The notes: generated from the letters alone by a model not told the origin. Shown: positions 8,815 to 17,520, counted from the first letter of the stretch. The stretch is 64,000 nucleotides of DNA from Verrucomicrobiota bacterium (GCA_023416735.1 JAEZGX010000001.1:1-64000); one strand, 5' to 3'. Made by a program: numbers and translations.

Positions 8815-9393
8815 TCAGACATGCAGCGTGGGCCGGTAGGTGAGCTCCTGCGTGTGGCCGTCGAGCGTTCGGCACTCTAGCAGCTCGAGGTCGAAGTCGG
8901 CCCCACCGTCAAAGATCCGGTCCTCGCCCGTCTGACCCGTGATCACGGGAAAGAGCGTCACCACGACGCGGTCGACGAGCCCCGCAGCCATTAGCACTCG
9001 GTTCAACGACAAGCTGCCGTGCGACCGCAACGGCACATCGGACTCCTCCTTCAGCCGGGCAACGATGGCAGCTGCGTCGCCGCTCACGACGGTTGCGTCC
9101 GGCCAATCGAGTGGTCCTTTCAGTGTGGTCGAGAACACCGTCGTCGGCAGGTCTCTCATGCGGGTAACCCATGCGTCATGAACCTCCGATTCCGCCGTGC
9201 TCGAGGACAGCATCTTCGCGTGCGCCCGGTAGGTGTTTGCGCCGAAGACCATCCGCTGCTCCCCTTCATACAAGGCAAGGCGATGGGCGAGCAACTCAGG
9301 ACCCTGCTTCCCCCAGTAGCCGCCCCAGTCGCCATTGTGGGCACCAAAGCCGTCGAGGCTGGAGAAGACATCAAACGTGTAGGTAGCGGCCAT
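8815..9393 (-). CDS. dihydrofolate reductase family protein, second paralogue
   Basis: A 192-residue protein beginning MAATYTFDVFSSLDGFGAH. FGANTYRAHAKM and RSHGSLSLNRVLM correspond to the nucleotide-binding and substrate-side motifs of the RibD_C/DHFR-like family. ATG at 9393 has CGGAGAG upstream; the frame is open to 9555, but that extension is antisense to the mutS repeat copy. It is only distantly similar to its neighbour at 8096-8734, so this is not a recent tandem copy. The natural substrate is unknown. Confidence 0.87.
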   Translation of the reverse strand: MAATYTFDVFSSLDGFGAHNGDWGGYWGKQGPELLAHRLALYEGEQRMVFGANTYRAHAKMLSSSTAESEVHDAWVTRMRDLPTTVFSTTLKGPLDWPDATVVSGDAAAIVARLKEESDVPLRSHGSLSLNRVLMAAGLVDRVVVTLFPVITGQTGEDRIFDGGADFDLELLECRTLDGHTQELTYRPTLHV

Positions 9394-9488
9394 GATGCTC
9401 TCCGAAAACGACTGTCCTCGATTCACCAAAGTTCCGAAATTCGAAGGCGAGGTGGGTTCAGACAGGATTTGATCCAAGAGAGCCAAAA

Positions 9489-9540
9489 TCGAAAGCGACG
9501 ACACCAGCGTCTCCCTCCCCGCCGCGAAGCCGAAGAAAAA
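9489..9540 (+). repeat. truncated copy of the mutS 3' end
   Basis: This lies in the 342-base gap 9394-9735. It is identical to 7903-7939 over 37 bases, then skips about 12 bases and rejoins cgaagccgaagaaaaa. It is not part of an intact gene. It marks the far edge of the segment carrying the two DHFR-like genes. Confidence 0.85.
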
Positions 9541-9562
9541 CGTAATCTTCCTCATTCTCCCC

Positions 9563-9680
9563 CTTCTTGCGCCTTCTGCGCTTTTTTGCGGCCAACCCCG
9601 CCACCCACATCAGCCCGCCTGTTCCTTCGCGCGAATTCGCGCCCCTTCGTTTTTGCGCCTTCTGCGCCTCTTTGCGGCCA
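9563..9680. repeat. dispersed intergenic repeat, copy 2
   Basis: ttgcgccttctgcgc followed by a T-run and tgcggcca occurs twice (about 9566-9593 and 9653-9680) around a gcgcgaattcgcgc palindrome. It is the same style of element as at 130-274, 15559-15644 and 19342-19436. It occupies the rest of the gap before the luciferase-like gene; no gene is seen here. Confidence 0.55.
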
Positions 9681-9735
9681 TCCAACGATCTCCCGCTCAC
9701 ATTGCATCCCGCGCCCCTGCTCATAAACCTGCGCC

Positions 9736-10755
9736 ATGAAGAAACTCGGCTTCCTCTCCTTCGGTCACTGGACACCTTCGCCGCACTCTGAAGCGCGTTC
9801 CGCGTCCGACGTCCTCTTACAATCCATCGACCTCGCGATCGAAGCCGAGCGGCTCGGTCTCGATGGCGCCTATTTCCGCGTGCACCATTTCGCGCGTCAG
9901 CTCGCCTCGCCGTTTCCCTTGCTCGCAGCCGTCGGCGCGCGCACGCGGAAAATCGAGATCGGCACCGCCGTCATCGATATGCGGTATGAGAATCCGCACT
10001 ACATGGCCGAAGACGCCGGCGCCGCCGATCTCATCGCCGGCTCGCGCCTGCAACTCGGCATCAGCCGCGGTTCGCCCGAGCAAGTCATCGATGGCTGGCG
10101 TCACTTCGGCTATCGTCCCGCGGAAGGCGAAGACGATGCCGCCATGGGCCGACGTCACGCGCAGGTGTTTCTCGAACTGCTAAACGGAAAAGGCTTCGCC
10201 CAGCCGCATCCCCGCCCGATGTTCCCGAATCCTCCGGGACTCCTCCGTCTCGAGCCTTTCTCTCCTACTCTGCGCGAACGAATCTGGTGGGGTTCCGCGA
10301 CCAACGCCACCGCCGTGTGGGCTGCGAAGCTCGGCATGAACCTCCAGAGTTCGACCCTGAAGTTCGACGAATCCGGCGAGCCGCTGCACGTGCAACAAGC
10401 CGCGCAAATCCGCGCTTTCCGCCAAGCCTGGAAAGAAGCGGGCCACACTCGCACCCCACGCGTTTCCGTCAGCCGAAGCATTTTCCCACTCATGGACGAT
10501 CGCGACCGCGCCTACTTCGGCGACGGCGGTAACGAGACCGACCAGTTCGGCATTATCGACTCCATGCGCGCCGTCTTCGGCCGCAGCTACGCCGCCGAAC
10601 CCGACGTCCTCATCGAGCAACTCCGCCAAGACGAAGCCATCGCCGAAGCCGACACCCTCCTCCTCACGATCCCAAACCAACTGGGCGTCGCGTATAACGT
10701 TCACGTCCTCGAATCGCTCCTCACCACCGTCGCACCCGGACTCGGCTGGAGATAG
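9736..10755 (+). CDS. LLM class flavin-dependent oxidoreductase (luciferase-like)
   Basis: A 339-residue protein of the bacterial luciferase-like superfamily. The N terminus (LGFLSFGHWTP, then AIEAERLGLDGAYFRVHHF) and the central segments TRKIEIGTAVIDMRYENP and RLQLGISRGSPEQV are typical of FMNH2- or F420-dependent TIM-barrel monooxygenases. The substrate is unknown. It stands alone on the plus strand. A 226-base remnant of a paralogue of its 3' end lies 213 bases downstream (10969-11194). Confidence 0.9.
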   Translation: MKKLGFLSFGHWTPSPHSEARSASDVLLQSIDLAIEAERLGLDGAYFRVHHFARQLASPFPLLAAVGARTRKIEIGTAVIDMRYENPHYMAEDAGAADLIAGSRLQLGISRGSPEQVIDGWRHFGYRPAEGEDDAAMGRRHAQVFLELLNGKGFAQPHPRPMFPNPPGLLRLEPFSPTLRERIWWGSATNATAVWAAKLGMNLQSSTLKFDESGEPLHVQQAAQIRAFRQAWKEAGHTRTPRVSVSRSIFPLMDDRDRAYFGDGGNETDQFGIIDSMRAVFGRSYAAEPDVLIEQLRQDEAIAEADTLLLTIPNQLGVAYNVHVLESLLTTVAPGLGWR

Positions 10756-10904
10756 GCGCCTCAGTTGCGTGATGCGGGAGATTCGACGGAGACGAAAAAG
10801 ACGCAGCATTTAACCTGCGCTTTTCGCGTGTTCCGCAGCTTTTAACTTGCGGTTACGTGATGGCATGCCGCGCGGACGCCCAGAAGGCGTCACGTCTGAA
10901 CGCA

Positions 10905-10941
10905 TGACGAGAGCCCGCCGTTCCTCCGAGCTGTCAAAGAG
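10905..10941. repeat. imperfect direct repeat flanking the LLM remnant, left copy
   Basis: tgacgagagcccgccg and following bases up to ctgtcaaagag resemble 11192-11229 (tgacgagagccccgccg ... gctcaagag) over about 38 bases. The two copies bracket the paralogue fragment. Confidence 0.6.
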
Positions 10942-10968
10942 TCACCCATGACCCCTTCTGCCCGACCG

Positions 10969-11194
10969 TTTCGGCGACAGCAATAACGAGAGCGACCAAT
11001 TGGGCATCATCGACTCGATGAGCGCCGCTTTCGGCCGCACCTACCCCGCCGAACTCGACGTCCTGATCGAGCAGCTCCGGAACGACGAAGCCATCCCCGG
11101 AGCCGACACCCTGCTCCTCACGATCCCGAACCGGCTCGGCGTGGCGTATAACGTCCATGTCCTCGATTCGATCCTTGGCGGTCGCGACTCGTGA
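10969..11194 (+). pseudogene. 5'-truncated paralogue of the LLM oxidoreductase
   Basis: The translated fragment contains GIIDSMSAAFGRTYPAELDV and DTLLLTIPNRLGVAYNVHVL, matching the C-terminal quarter of the intact gene at 9736-10755. At DNA level the two are roughly four-fifths identical, with many silent differences, so the source was a diverged paralogue, not a fresh duplication. Similarity starts abruptly at 10969 and everything upstream is missing. The fragment ends with its own stop after DSILGGRDS. The 10756-10968 gap contains only a short repeated word (gcag..tttaac.tgcg) and no gene. Confidence 0.82.
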
Positions 11195-11229
11195 CGAGAG
11201 CCCCGCCGTCACTCCGCATTGCTCAAGAG
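11192..11229. repeat. imperfect direct repeat flanking the LLM remnant, right copy
   Basis: Partner of 10905-10941. It also sits at the downstream edge of the lower-GC ATPase/protease module, just past the protease stop. Confidence 0.6.
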
Positions 11230-11254
11230 CCGAGACCTAGCGTGTTTGTCTCCG

Positions 11255-13617
11255 TTAAATGTTGGAGGTAATTGCTACGCGCTGCGGCAGCCAAGCAGCG
11301 GTATTGCTCAGATGGACTAATGTTGAGGCGATCGGCAACGCCTGAACGAATTCGTGCGGCCCGAGTGGCTCCTCGCCGGCGTCCCACAACTCCGCAGCGA
11401 AGGCAACACGCTGGGAAGTGGGAACAGAATGCCCCGCGGCATAAGCCGCGATCTGCGAATACTGGAATTCTAAGGTCCAAAAATCGCCCCCGATTAGGTC
11501 TTTGTCTCTCGCGCGCTCGAGATTCCAATGGCGCTTGAAAAGCGGATACCCAGCGACCCTACCGCGCGAACCGTGGACAGCCTTCGAATCTGGGCTTGGA
11601 CGCACACGCATTTCTACATCGCGGCATGACCATTGCCGCTCGGCTGCAGATGCTACTGGCGTATCCCAAGCCACACAGATCGAAAGCTGAGGAGCCTGCG
11701 CGACGTCCACCCAGTCACGAGGAATGGGCAGTTGCACTCGTGCCACGTCGTCCTCGTGAGCAATCACACCTTGCCAGAAAAAACGTGCGCGGTCTGCTCG
11801 CGCCTGCCGGAACCGCTCTGCGTTTGGTTTTCCGAAACCAAGGGTTCTTTTTGCCAGAGGGACCAACTCCTCACTTAGGCGAGTTGTGACATCATCGGCA
11901 GTGAGGGCCAGCGTTGCTTTCACCGCACAAGAAAACGGTCGCGAGTCACCCGGACACAACGGTTTGAGATCCTGAAAAATGAAAGCTGCTTCACGAGCAA
12001 GTAACGGTGCCGCGAACGACGTGCCAACGTCTTCTCTTGGGTCGCCTAGAGTCGAGTATCCCCAAACGCCGGCGCCTTCAAGACGCCCATATTCCGCAGA
12101 GAGATTACCAGCTGGAGCACAAAAATCTGGCTTTGGACTGTTCGCAAAACCAGGCCCAACTCGGCTAAAGGGGCAAGGAGCATCGATCTCACCGACCAAG
12201 CCCCCCGCACTCAAGCGGGAGACAATGCCTCCGCACGTAAGCGCGTTAAACGCGCGGGGGAAGCTTCGTAGCTGCCACGCAACACTGTCAAAATGTTGCG
12301 GGTATGGAGGCGTGGGCACCACGCCAGACGCGACGTTCCCAGCGGCGACGACGATCAAAACGTCTTGGTCGAAAGCGAAGTTATCGACTTCCTCGATCTG
12401 TTTAAGCGTCTCCGCTCGCTGTTTTGCAGGAAGGTCGTCCAATGCGCGGTCGCAATCGAAACTAAGATTGAATACCCGAACATCCGGAGCCGCACCGATC
12501 GCTGTGGCCAATGCTCCAGGAACGCTTTCGGCTCGGATCGTCCGGCTAGGGCCCGCACCGACCCTAACCTCCAAAAATCGACACGTCGGACTAGGCGCCA
12601 CTGCCGGATCATTTAGATCAACGTCCCCAAATACTATCCGAGAAGCGACCATTGATCCGTGATGATCGTTTTCGATATTAGAGCAGTTAAGTCCTGTAAC
12701 TACACCACGGCGATACGGAGCAAGAATCGAATGATCTAAAGGAACGGCCGTATCCACCACCCCAACACAAGGCATCGCGCGTAACGAGGCCGACGATATA
12801 GCAGGCATAGACGACGCCACGGATCGAATCTCTGGCGGCAAGCTTTCTGCAAGCGCCCTGATCGGAGGATGAATCGACTGAATAGACGTAAATTCGTCCG
12901 CCAACTTCCGCACCATGAGGCAGTCAAATTAGCTCGAAGAAAGTATCTTCCGAGATAGCTGCGTCCTTTCCCTCGCAGTGCCAATCCGGCGAAATCGCGG
13001 ACGGTTCTTTCTAAAACGCGAATGACCAAATCAGCTTCGAGTTCCCCAATCAGAGGCTGTAATTGGATGTATCCCTCAGCAGGTTTGCTTCCGATCTCGT
13101 GAAGCCACTGCTCGTCAAATTTCCATTTTCCGGCGAGCCAATCAAAGGTATCGAACGTAACGAACCGTGCCTGTTCTTGTCGCCCCAATTCTGGCAACTG
13201 CGCCGTCTTTGCGAGCAACTGATTCATTCTCTCGGGTGTCGCGTGCACGGTAGCCGCTCCATTCGGATGCACTTCGATAAGATCGAGGCCGATTCGTTCA
13301 AAAACTATCGATTGCTCGCCATTGAACGCGACCTTCTCACGCTTCTCACCTTTCACTGGGTCCTTAGCGGTCGACCCTTTCACGATTTCGGATACAGGAG
13401 CGGCCATGAGATAGTATTTTCGTTCGCGGAGAGGATCCCCAGATTGAGTGGTGCGATCCACGACACGTTGCAGCGCCCCACGAAGGCGCTCTGCTTTCTG
13501 AGGCCAACTGATGTTCTTATACTCGACTTGCCGTCCGCCACCCGATTTTTCCCCAGGCGAGAGCTCGTGGCTTTCGTTTAGGAAGTAATTGCGGGGCCTG
13601 CTGGAGGAGGACGCCAT
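11255..13617 (-). pseudogene. subtilisin-like S8 protease of an IetAS-type module, frameshifted
   Basis: Two consecutive frames encode one protein. The first, from ATG 13617, reads NYFLNESHELSPGEKSGGGR and about 230 residues of the N-terminal domain seen in large ATPase-linked subtilases. The second, open from about 12928 with a first ATG at 12916, holds the S8 domain: counting from that ATG, Asp55 (VGVVDTAV), His86 (DHHGSMVAS), oxyanion Asn194 (VAAGN) and Ser300 (VGTSFAAP). One extra T at the TTT run 12926-12928 (minus strand) would join RAN to FDCLMVRK and restore about 787 residues. Stop and start overlap the ATPase gene (TAATG at 13619-13615). The catalytic residues are intact, so this may be recent decay or a sequence error. 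Confidence 0.82.
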
Positions 13618-14516
13618 TAAGAATCACTTAGAAGAATCCTTCTTGCTTCTGCAATGACCAGCTGTTCCGCCTCAGCGTAAGACGCGCTTTTCTGCGCGTC
13701 GACTAGCAGCTTCGTCGAAGCAGGAAGATTTAATTCACGTGCCCGATGTCCTGCGAATTTCGCCAGTTGCGCTCGGCTGGGTTTCGGGAAACCAATCCGT
13801 AAATCGAATCGACGCCAGAGAGCGACATCCAAGGCGCTGGGAAGATTTGACGTCGCAATCACGAGACCTTGACCGTGGGCATGTTCCATCTCCTGCATGA
13901 ACGCGATCACGATCCGGTCTAGTTCGCCGACGTCCATCGGACTGCCGCGTTTTTTGGCCAACGCATCTACTTCGTCAAAAAGCAACACGCAGGGATTATT
14001 CTCAGCAAACTTGAACAACTCCCGAAGCCGGAGCGCCGTCTGCCCCAAATACGCGCCGATCAAGGAATCGAAGCGGACAAGATACCCAGGTAGTTCTACT
14101 GCAACTGCCAAAGCAGCGGCCGTTGCACTTTTCCCACAACCGGACGGCCCATGAAAGAGTAAGCGCCATCGCCGCGGAATGCCATGTTTCGTGAGTTTAT
14201 CTTGGAAACGCCATTCGCGGACGATACTCGCTAATTCCATGCGGGTGGCTTGCGGGAGTTCCAAATCTTGGAGCGTCTTTTTAGCATGAAGCGGCATCAG
14301 CGAAGAAGCAGCGCTCCAGACCGACTGCACCTGGGCTGAATCGCGCAAGGAATGAGCGGCGGCTCCGTTCAGTGCGCTAACAAGCTCTCGCTCGGCGCGA
14401 TATTGACCGCGGGCGCCACGCTGAGCTGCGAGCTTCCGAGACACCGCTGCGGCCTGCGGAAGATCGTGGGCCCCGATCGCGCGAAATAACTCAAGAAGCT
14501 CCTTTGTCTTAGCCAT
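13617..14516 (-). CDS. AAA ATPase of an IetAS-type defence module
   Basis: A 299-residue AAA+ ATPase: Walker A HGPSGCGKSAT (Lys129), Walker B LLFDEVDAL (Asp181, Glu182), sensor-1 IATSN (Asn224) and arginine-finger candidates WRRFD (Arg235/236). The N-terminal helical segment (MAKTKELLELFRAIGAHDL...) resembles the start of IetA-like ATPases. The frame extends to an ATG at 14735, but that would overlap the divergent trhO gene and adds no recognisable sequence, so 14516 is preferred. It is coupled to the protease by a TAATG overlap. In IetAS systems (established family knowledge) the ATPase and subtilase act together against plasmids or phage. The pair has lower GC than its surroundings. Confidence 0.85.
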   Translation of the reverse strand: MAKTKELLELFRAIGAHDLPQAAAVSRKLAAQRGARGQYRAERELVSALNGAAAHSLRDSAQVQSVWSAASSLMPLHAKKTLQDLELPQATRMELASIVREWRFQDKLTKHGIPRRWRLLFHGPSGCGKSATAAALAVAVELPGYLVRFDSLIGAYLGQTALRLRELFKFAENNPCVLLFDEVDALAKKRGSPMDVGELDRIVIAFMQEMEHAHGQGLVIATSNLPSALDVALWRRFDLRIGFPKPSRAQLAKFAGHRARELNLPASTKLLVDAQKSASYAEAEQLVIAEARRILLSDS

Positions 14517-14709
14517 CGTTGGTTGTGCCCAGAATGTCGTGAGGTCGACCAACTCGGCAACTTCTTCCTGCAACCAATCCAGCTCATTGCAGCCGCGCTT
14601 TCCACGGCTGCTTGAACGGGCATCAGGCCAGCAACCATGAGCGCGTGCCTCCAGGAGCCTCACCACGACCTTGAGTTTTCCTGTCGTCCGGACGTTGTCG
14701 TGAGCCCTC

Positions 14710-15561
14710 TTGATCGTGTCCTCGTTCGTCAACATCTCCGCCTATAAATTCACTCCGCTCGACGAGCTTCCCGTCTGGCGCGAGCGGCTACTGCAGGTTT
14801 GTCGCGCGGACGATCTCCGCGGCACCATTCTGTTGAGCGTGGAGGGCATCAACCTGTTCGTCGCCGGCACGCGGAGCCAGATCGACACGCTGCTCGCCAC
14901 GTTGCGCAGCATTCCCGGCCTCGCCGATCTCACGCCCAAGGAAAGCTTCAGCGCGGAACAGCCGTTCAACCGGATGCTGGTGAAAATAAAAAAAGAAATC
15001 ATCGCTTTCGGCGTTCCCGGCATCGATCCCGCGCGCCGGCCGAGTCCGAAACTCCCGGCGCGCACGTTGAAGCAGTGGCTCGATGAAGGCCGGCCGATCA
15101 CGCTCCTCGACACGCGCAACGACTACGAAATTCGCCTGGGCACCTTCCGCGGCGCCGTGCCGGCCCGCATCGAACACTTTCGCGAGTTTCCCGCCGCCGT
15201 GAAACACCTGCCGGAGGAATTGAAGGAGCGCCCGATCGTGATGTTTTGCACCGGCGGCATCCGTTGCGAAAAGGCCGGACCTTATCTCGAACAGGCCGGC
15301 TTCAAAAACGTGCATCAACTCGACGGCGGCATTCTGAAGTATTTCGAAGAATGCGGTGGCGCGCACTACGAGGGCGAATGCTTCGTCTTCGACCGCCGCG
15401 TCGGCGTCGATCCCGCGCTCCGCGAAACGAATTCCGTGCTGTGCTTCAACTGCCAGACGCCGCTCTTGGAAGCCGAACAGCAAGACCCTCGCTACGTGCC
15501 TGACGTCAGTTGTCCCCATTGCGCGAGGCGGACGAACTCCTCGCCCAAGCCCAACGGTTAA
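14710..15561 (+). CDS. trhO: tRNA uridine-34 5-hydroxylase, rhodanese-domain protein TrhO
   Basis: A 283-residue protein (281 if GTG at 14716 is used rather than TTG at 14710). FVNISAYKFTPLDELP starts the acylphosphatase-like N domain (RGTILLSVEGIN). The rhodanese domain follows with the active loop CTGGIRCEKA (Cys180), then HQLDGGILKYFEECGG and a C-terminal Cys-rich part (CFNCQTPL, CPHC). TrhO/YceA proteins hydroxylate U34 of some tRNAs using O2 or prephenate-derived chemistry. It is divergent from the ATPase gene with about 190 bases between the preferred starts; that gap must hold both promoters. Confidence 0.92.
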   Translation: MIVSSFVNISAYKFTPLDELPVWRERLLQVCRADDLRGTILLSVEGINLFVAGTRSQIDTLLATLRSIPGLADLTPKESFSAEQPFNRMLVKIKKEIIAFGVPGIDPARRPSPKLPARTLKQWLDEGRPITLLDTRNDYEIRLGTFRGAVPARIEHFREFPAAVKHLPEELKERPIVMFCTGGIRCEKAGPYLEQAGFKNVHQLDGGILKYFEECGGAHYEGECFVFDRRVGVDPALRETNSVLCFNCQTPLLEAEQQDPRYVPDVSCPHCARRTNSSPKPNG

Positions 15562-15644
15562 GCGCGACGACGCCAAGGACGGCAAAGCTCGCGGAGATCT
15601 CCCGTCTTCTTTGCGTTCCTTCGTCCCTTCGCGTTTTGCGCTTA
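15559..15644. repeat. dispersed intergenic inverted repeat, copy 3
   Basis: ttaagcgcgacgacgcc at the left pairs loosely with the right end ttcgcgttttgcgcttaa; internal words are gcaaag and ttctttgcgttcc. It directly follows the trhO stop, in the gap between convergent genes. Confidence 0.6.
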
Positions 15645-15679
15645 ACTCCGATTCGCATCGCGAGCGCACGCGGCGTTCA

Positions 15680-16552
15680 TCAGCGTTCCGATGCCGTAAG
15701 ACTGGCACGGATACGCTCAAGGATCACCGGCGCGTTCGTCAACGGCGTGTCACGATACACGTTCGCGTAAGCCCGCTGCGCCGCGTCTAATTCTTCGAGA
15801 CGACCCGGGGCCGCCTCTCGCACGGTCGCCAGCCGTTCCGACGTGAACTGGCGCCGGTTCGGATCGAGCCAGCCGTTGCGCATGAAAGCGCCCGCCTTCT
15901 TCGTGCAACGACAGGGATTCGCCGCATTCACCAGCCCGCACTTACCGTGCATGAACTGATAAAGGTCTTGTCGTGCGCGCGTGAGCAGTTGCCGAAAGTT
16001 GGCCGGCGAAACCTCCATGATCTCCGCGCCTTGTTCGCTCGCGACGCCAAAAACCTCGCCGAGCACAAACGCGAGTCGCTGCCTCCGGTCGAGGCACATC
16101 AGCATCGCCGTAACACACCCGAGCTTCGCTTCCTCGAGCAGCAATCCGTGTCCGATTGGCAGCAAGGATTCGTCGGGCAGATCCGAGTCCGGGCAATCGT
16201 CGAGCGAGCGCGCCATGTCGACGAACGTCATTCGCTTCTCCTCCATCTCGGATTTGCGGACGTTGAGCAGATGATTCACCGCGATGCGGTAGAGCCAGGT
16301 CGAAAACTTGCTCCGCCCTTCGAAGGAACCGAGATGAGTCACGGCCTTCAGCAGGATTTCCTGAGTCGCGTCCTCCGCGACTTCGCGCCGCCAAACCATC
16401 CGCAGCGCGAGATTGAAGATCCATGGCTGATGCTGTCGCAGCAGTCGATCGAGCGCCTCGAGATCCCCGGCGCGGGCAGCCCCGATCCACCCATTCTCCT
16501 CCGGAGCGGAGGACAACGGCGGACGCAATGCAGAGGACGGCGCAGCCGGCAT
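15680..16552 (-). CDS. ECF-type RNA polymerase sigma factor with Cys-rich C-terminal extension
   Basis: A 290-residue protein. Sigma region 2 is clear (AEDATQEILLKAVTHLGSFE, then FSTWLYRIAVNHLL) and a region-4-like helix-turn-helix lies near ANFRQLLTRARQDLY. It is longer than typical ECF factors (about 180-200): after region 4 comes CGLVNAANPCRCTKKAGAFM, a possible metal-binding tail, and about 60 more residues. ATG at 16552 is chosen because GGA lies 8 bases upstream; ATG 16557 is an alternative. It follows the DUF1398 gene by 25 bases, probably in one operon. No anti-sigma gene is adjacent, so regulation may reside in the extension. Confidence 0.88.
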   Translation of the reverse strand: MPAAPSSALRPPLSSAPEENGWIGAARAGDLEALDRLLRQHQPWIFNLALRMVWRREVAEDATQEILLKAVTHLGSFEGRSKFSTWLYRIAVNHLLNVRKSEMEEKRMTFVDMARSLDDCPDSDLPDESLLPIGHGLLLEEAKLGCVTAMLMCLDRRQRLAFVLGEVFGVASEQGAEIMEVSPANFRQLLTRARQDLYQFMHGKCGLVNAANPCRCTKKAGAFMRNGWLDPNRRQFTSERLATVREAAPGRLEELDAAQRAYANVYRDTPLTNAPVILERIRASLTASER

Positions 16553-16577
16553 GACCATGATCCAACACAATACGGAT

Positions 16578-16991
16578 TTATTGGCGAGCCTCGGGCCCGG
16601 CGCCGGGAAACCACTCCGTGTGCTGATCGCCCTGGCGTCCCAGATAGATAACGCGTTTCCCCTCTAGAAACGCGAAATATCCCTGCACGCCCGCGCTCAT
16701 GACCCGTCGCGCGAAATCGCGATAATGTTGCCCATGACGCTGACTATCGACGATCGCAGCCTTCACCGCGACGGCATCGAACTCCGGCGGCACGTTCGGC
16801 AGCCCTTCGTAGTCGATCGGAGTCACGACCACCGCCGAACCTTCAGCAGCATAGAACGACTTTCGCCGTGCAAGATAGTCGACGTGGTAGAAGCCCACGC
16901 CCGCGCGGAGCAGGTTGCCAACGACCTCGGGAAACGAGATCGTGCCAGCTAGCGTTTTCGCCGCCGTTTCTTGAATGATCTGAGTATCCAT
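16578..16991 (-). CDS. DUF1398 (YbcV-like) family protein
   Basis: A 137-residue protein starting MDTQIIQETAAKT. FPEVVGNLLRAGVGFYHVDYLARRKSFYAAEG and FARRVMSAGVQGYFAFLEGKRVIYLGRQGDQHTE match the small DUF1398 family, whose function is unknown (one E. coli member is annotated as a phage-derived protein). The frame is open upstream, but the ATG at 16991 starts where the family similarity begins. It is the first gene of a pair with the sigma factor downstream, so it may be controlled with it. Confidence 0.82.
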   Translation of the reverse strand: MDTQIIQETAAKTLAGTISFPEVVGNLLRAGVGFYHVDYLARRKSFYAAEGSAVVVTPIDYEGLPNVPPEFDAVAVKAAIVDSQRHGQHYRDFARRVMSAGVQGYFAFLEGKRVIYLGRQGDQHTEWFPGAGPEARQ

Positions 16992-17099
16992 ACGCGGGAT
17001 TGGACAATGGCCCCGACCCCGCTGTGACAAAACAGCGTCGTTTCCCGAAAGTTCTTCCAAAGCAGCTGGGCCCACGGCCCAAAGTCATCGCCCGCCAAC

Positions 17100-17519
17100 T
17101 CACTCTACCGCCCGCAGCCCAAGCCTCTTCGCCGCCGCCACCATCCGCTTGTCCCGACTGAACAGCGGCCCGCCCTCGATCCCCGCGAATGTCGCCAAGT
17201 GAATCGCATCCAGCGTTCGCAGCGGCACCGCGAGATGCACCATCGCCATGATTTCAGCCGCGTCGCGCACCACCACGGCATCGAGCCGCATCAACTCGAC
17301 AGTGTCGTCGATCAAGTGCAGCTCGAACAACTCCCAAACGCGCAACCGTTGCTCCGGCGTGAGTGCGCCGGAGCGTTCCTTCGCCAACAGGGCCGACCAG
17401 AGCTCCGCATAAAGGAGCTCGGACGACACGAGTTTATGCCCTTCGACGATCTTCTCGCACGCCGCCGAATCGGCTTCTCGCGTGTAGAGTTTCACCGCGA
17501 CCGAGGTATCGACATACAT
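17100..17519 (-). CDS. vapC: type II toxin, PIN-domain ribonuclease (VapC family)
   Basis: A 139-residue PIN-domain protein. The acidic metal-binding residues are in place: MYVDTS (Asp4), LLYAELWSA (Glu39), LDAIHLAT (Asp104) and FSRDKRM (Asp123). VapC toxins cleave RNA, usually tRNA or rRNA. ATG at 17519 is one base after the antitoxin stop, so translation is coupled. The frame is open upstream only because it runs antisense-like through the antitoxin region. The reading as a toxin is firm; the RNA target is not visible. Confidence 0.92.
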   Translation of the reverse strand: MYVDTSVAVKLYTREADSAACEKIVEGHKLVSSELLYAELWSALLAKERSGALTPEQRLRVWELFELHLIDDTVELMRLDAVVVRDAAEIMAMVHLAVPLRTLDAIHLATFAGIEGGPLFSRDKRMVAAAKRLGLRAVE

Positions 17520-17520
17520 C

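Noticed and set aside
12736..12925. C-terminal 60 codons of the N-terminal protease frame as a real protein end
   Set aside because: Composition (repeated Arg/Trp/Cys) is non-coding and it overlaps the conserved S8 domain in another frame; a frameshift explains it better.
12916..12940. Programmed -1 frameshift in the protease gene
   Set aside because: GCTAATTTG is not a workable slippery heptamer and no downstream stimulatory stem is evident; a simple indel in the T-run fits.
14517..14735. Longer start for the AAA ATPase at 14735
   Set aside because: It would overlap the divergent trhO start and the added 73 residues match nothing in the family; no ribosome site.
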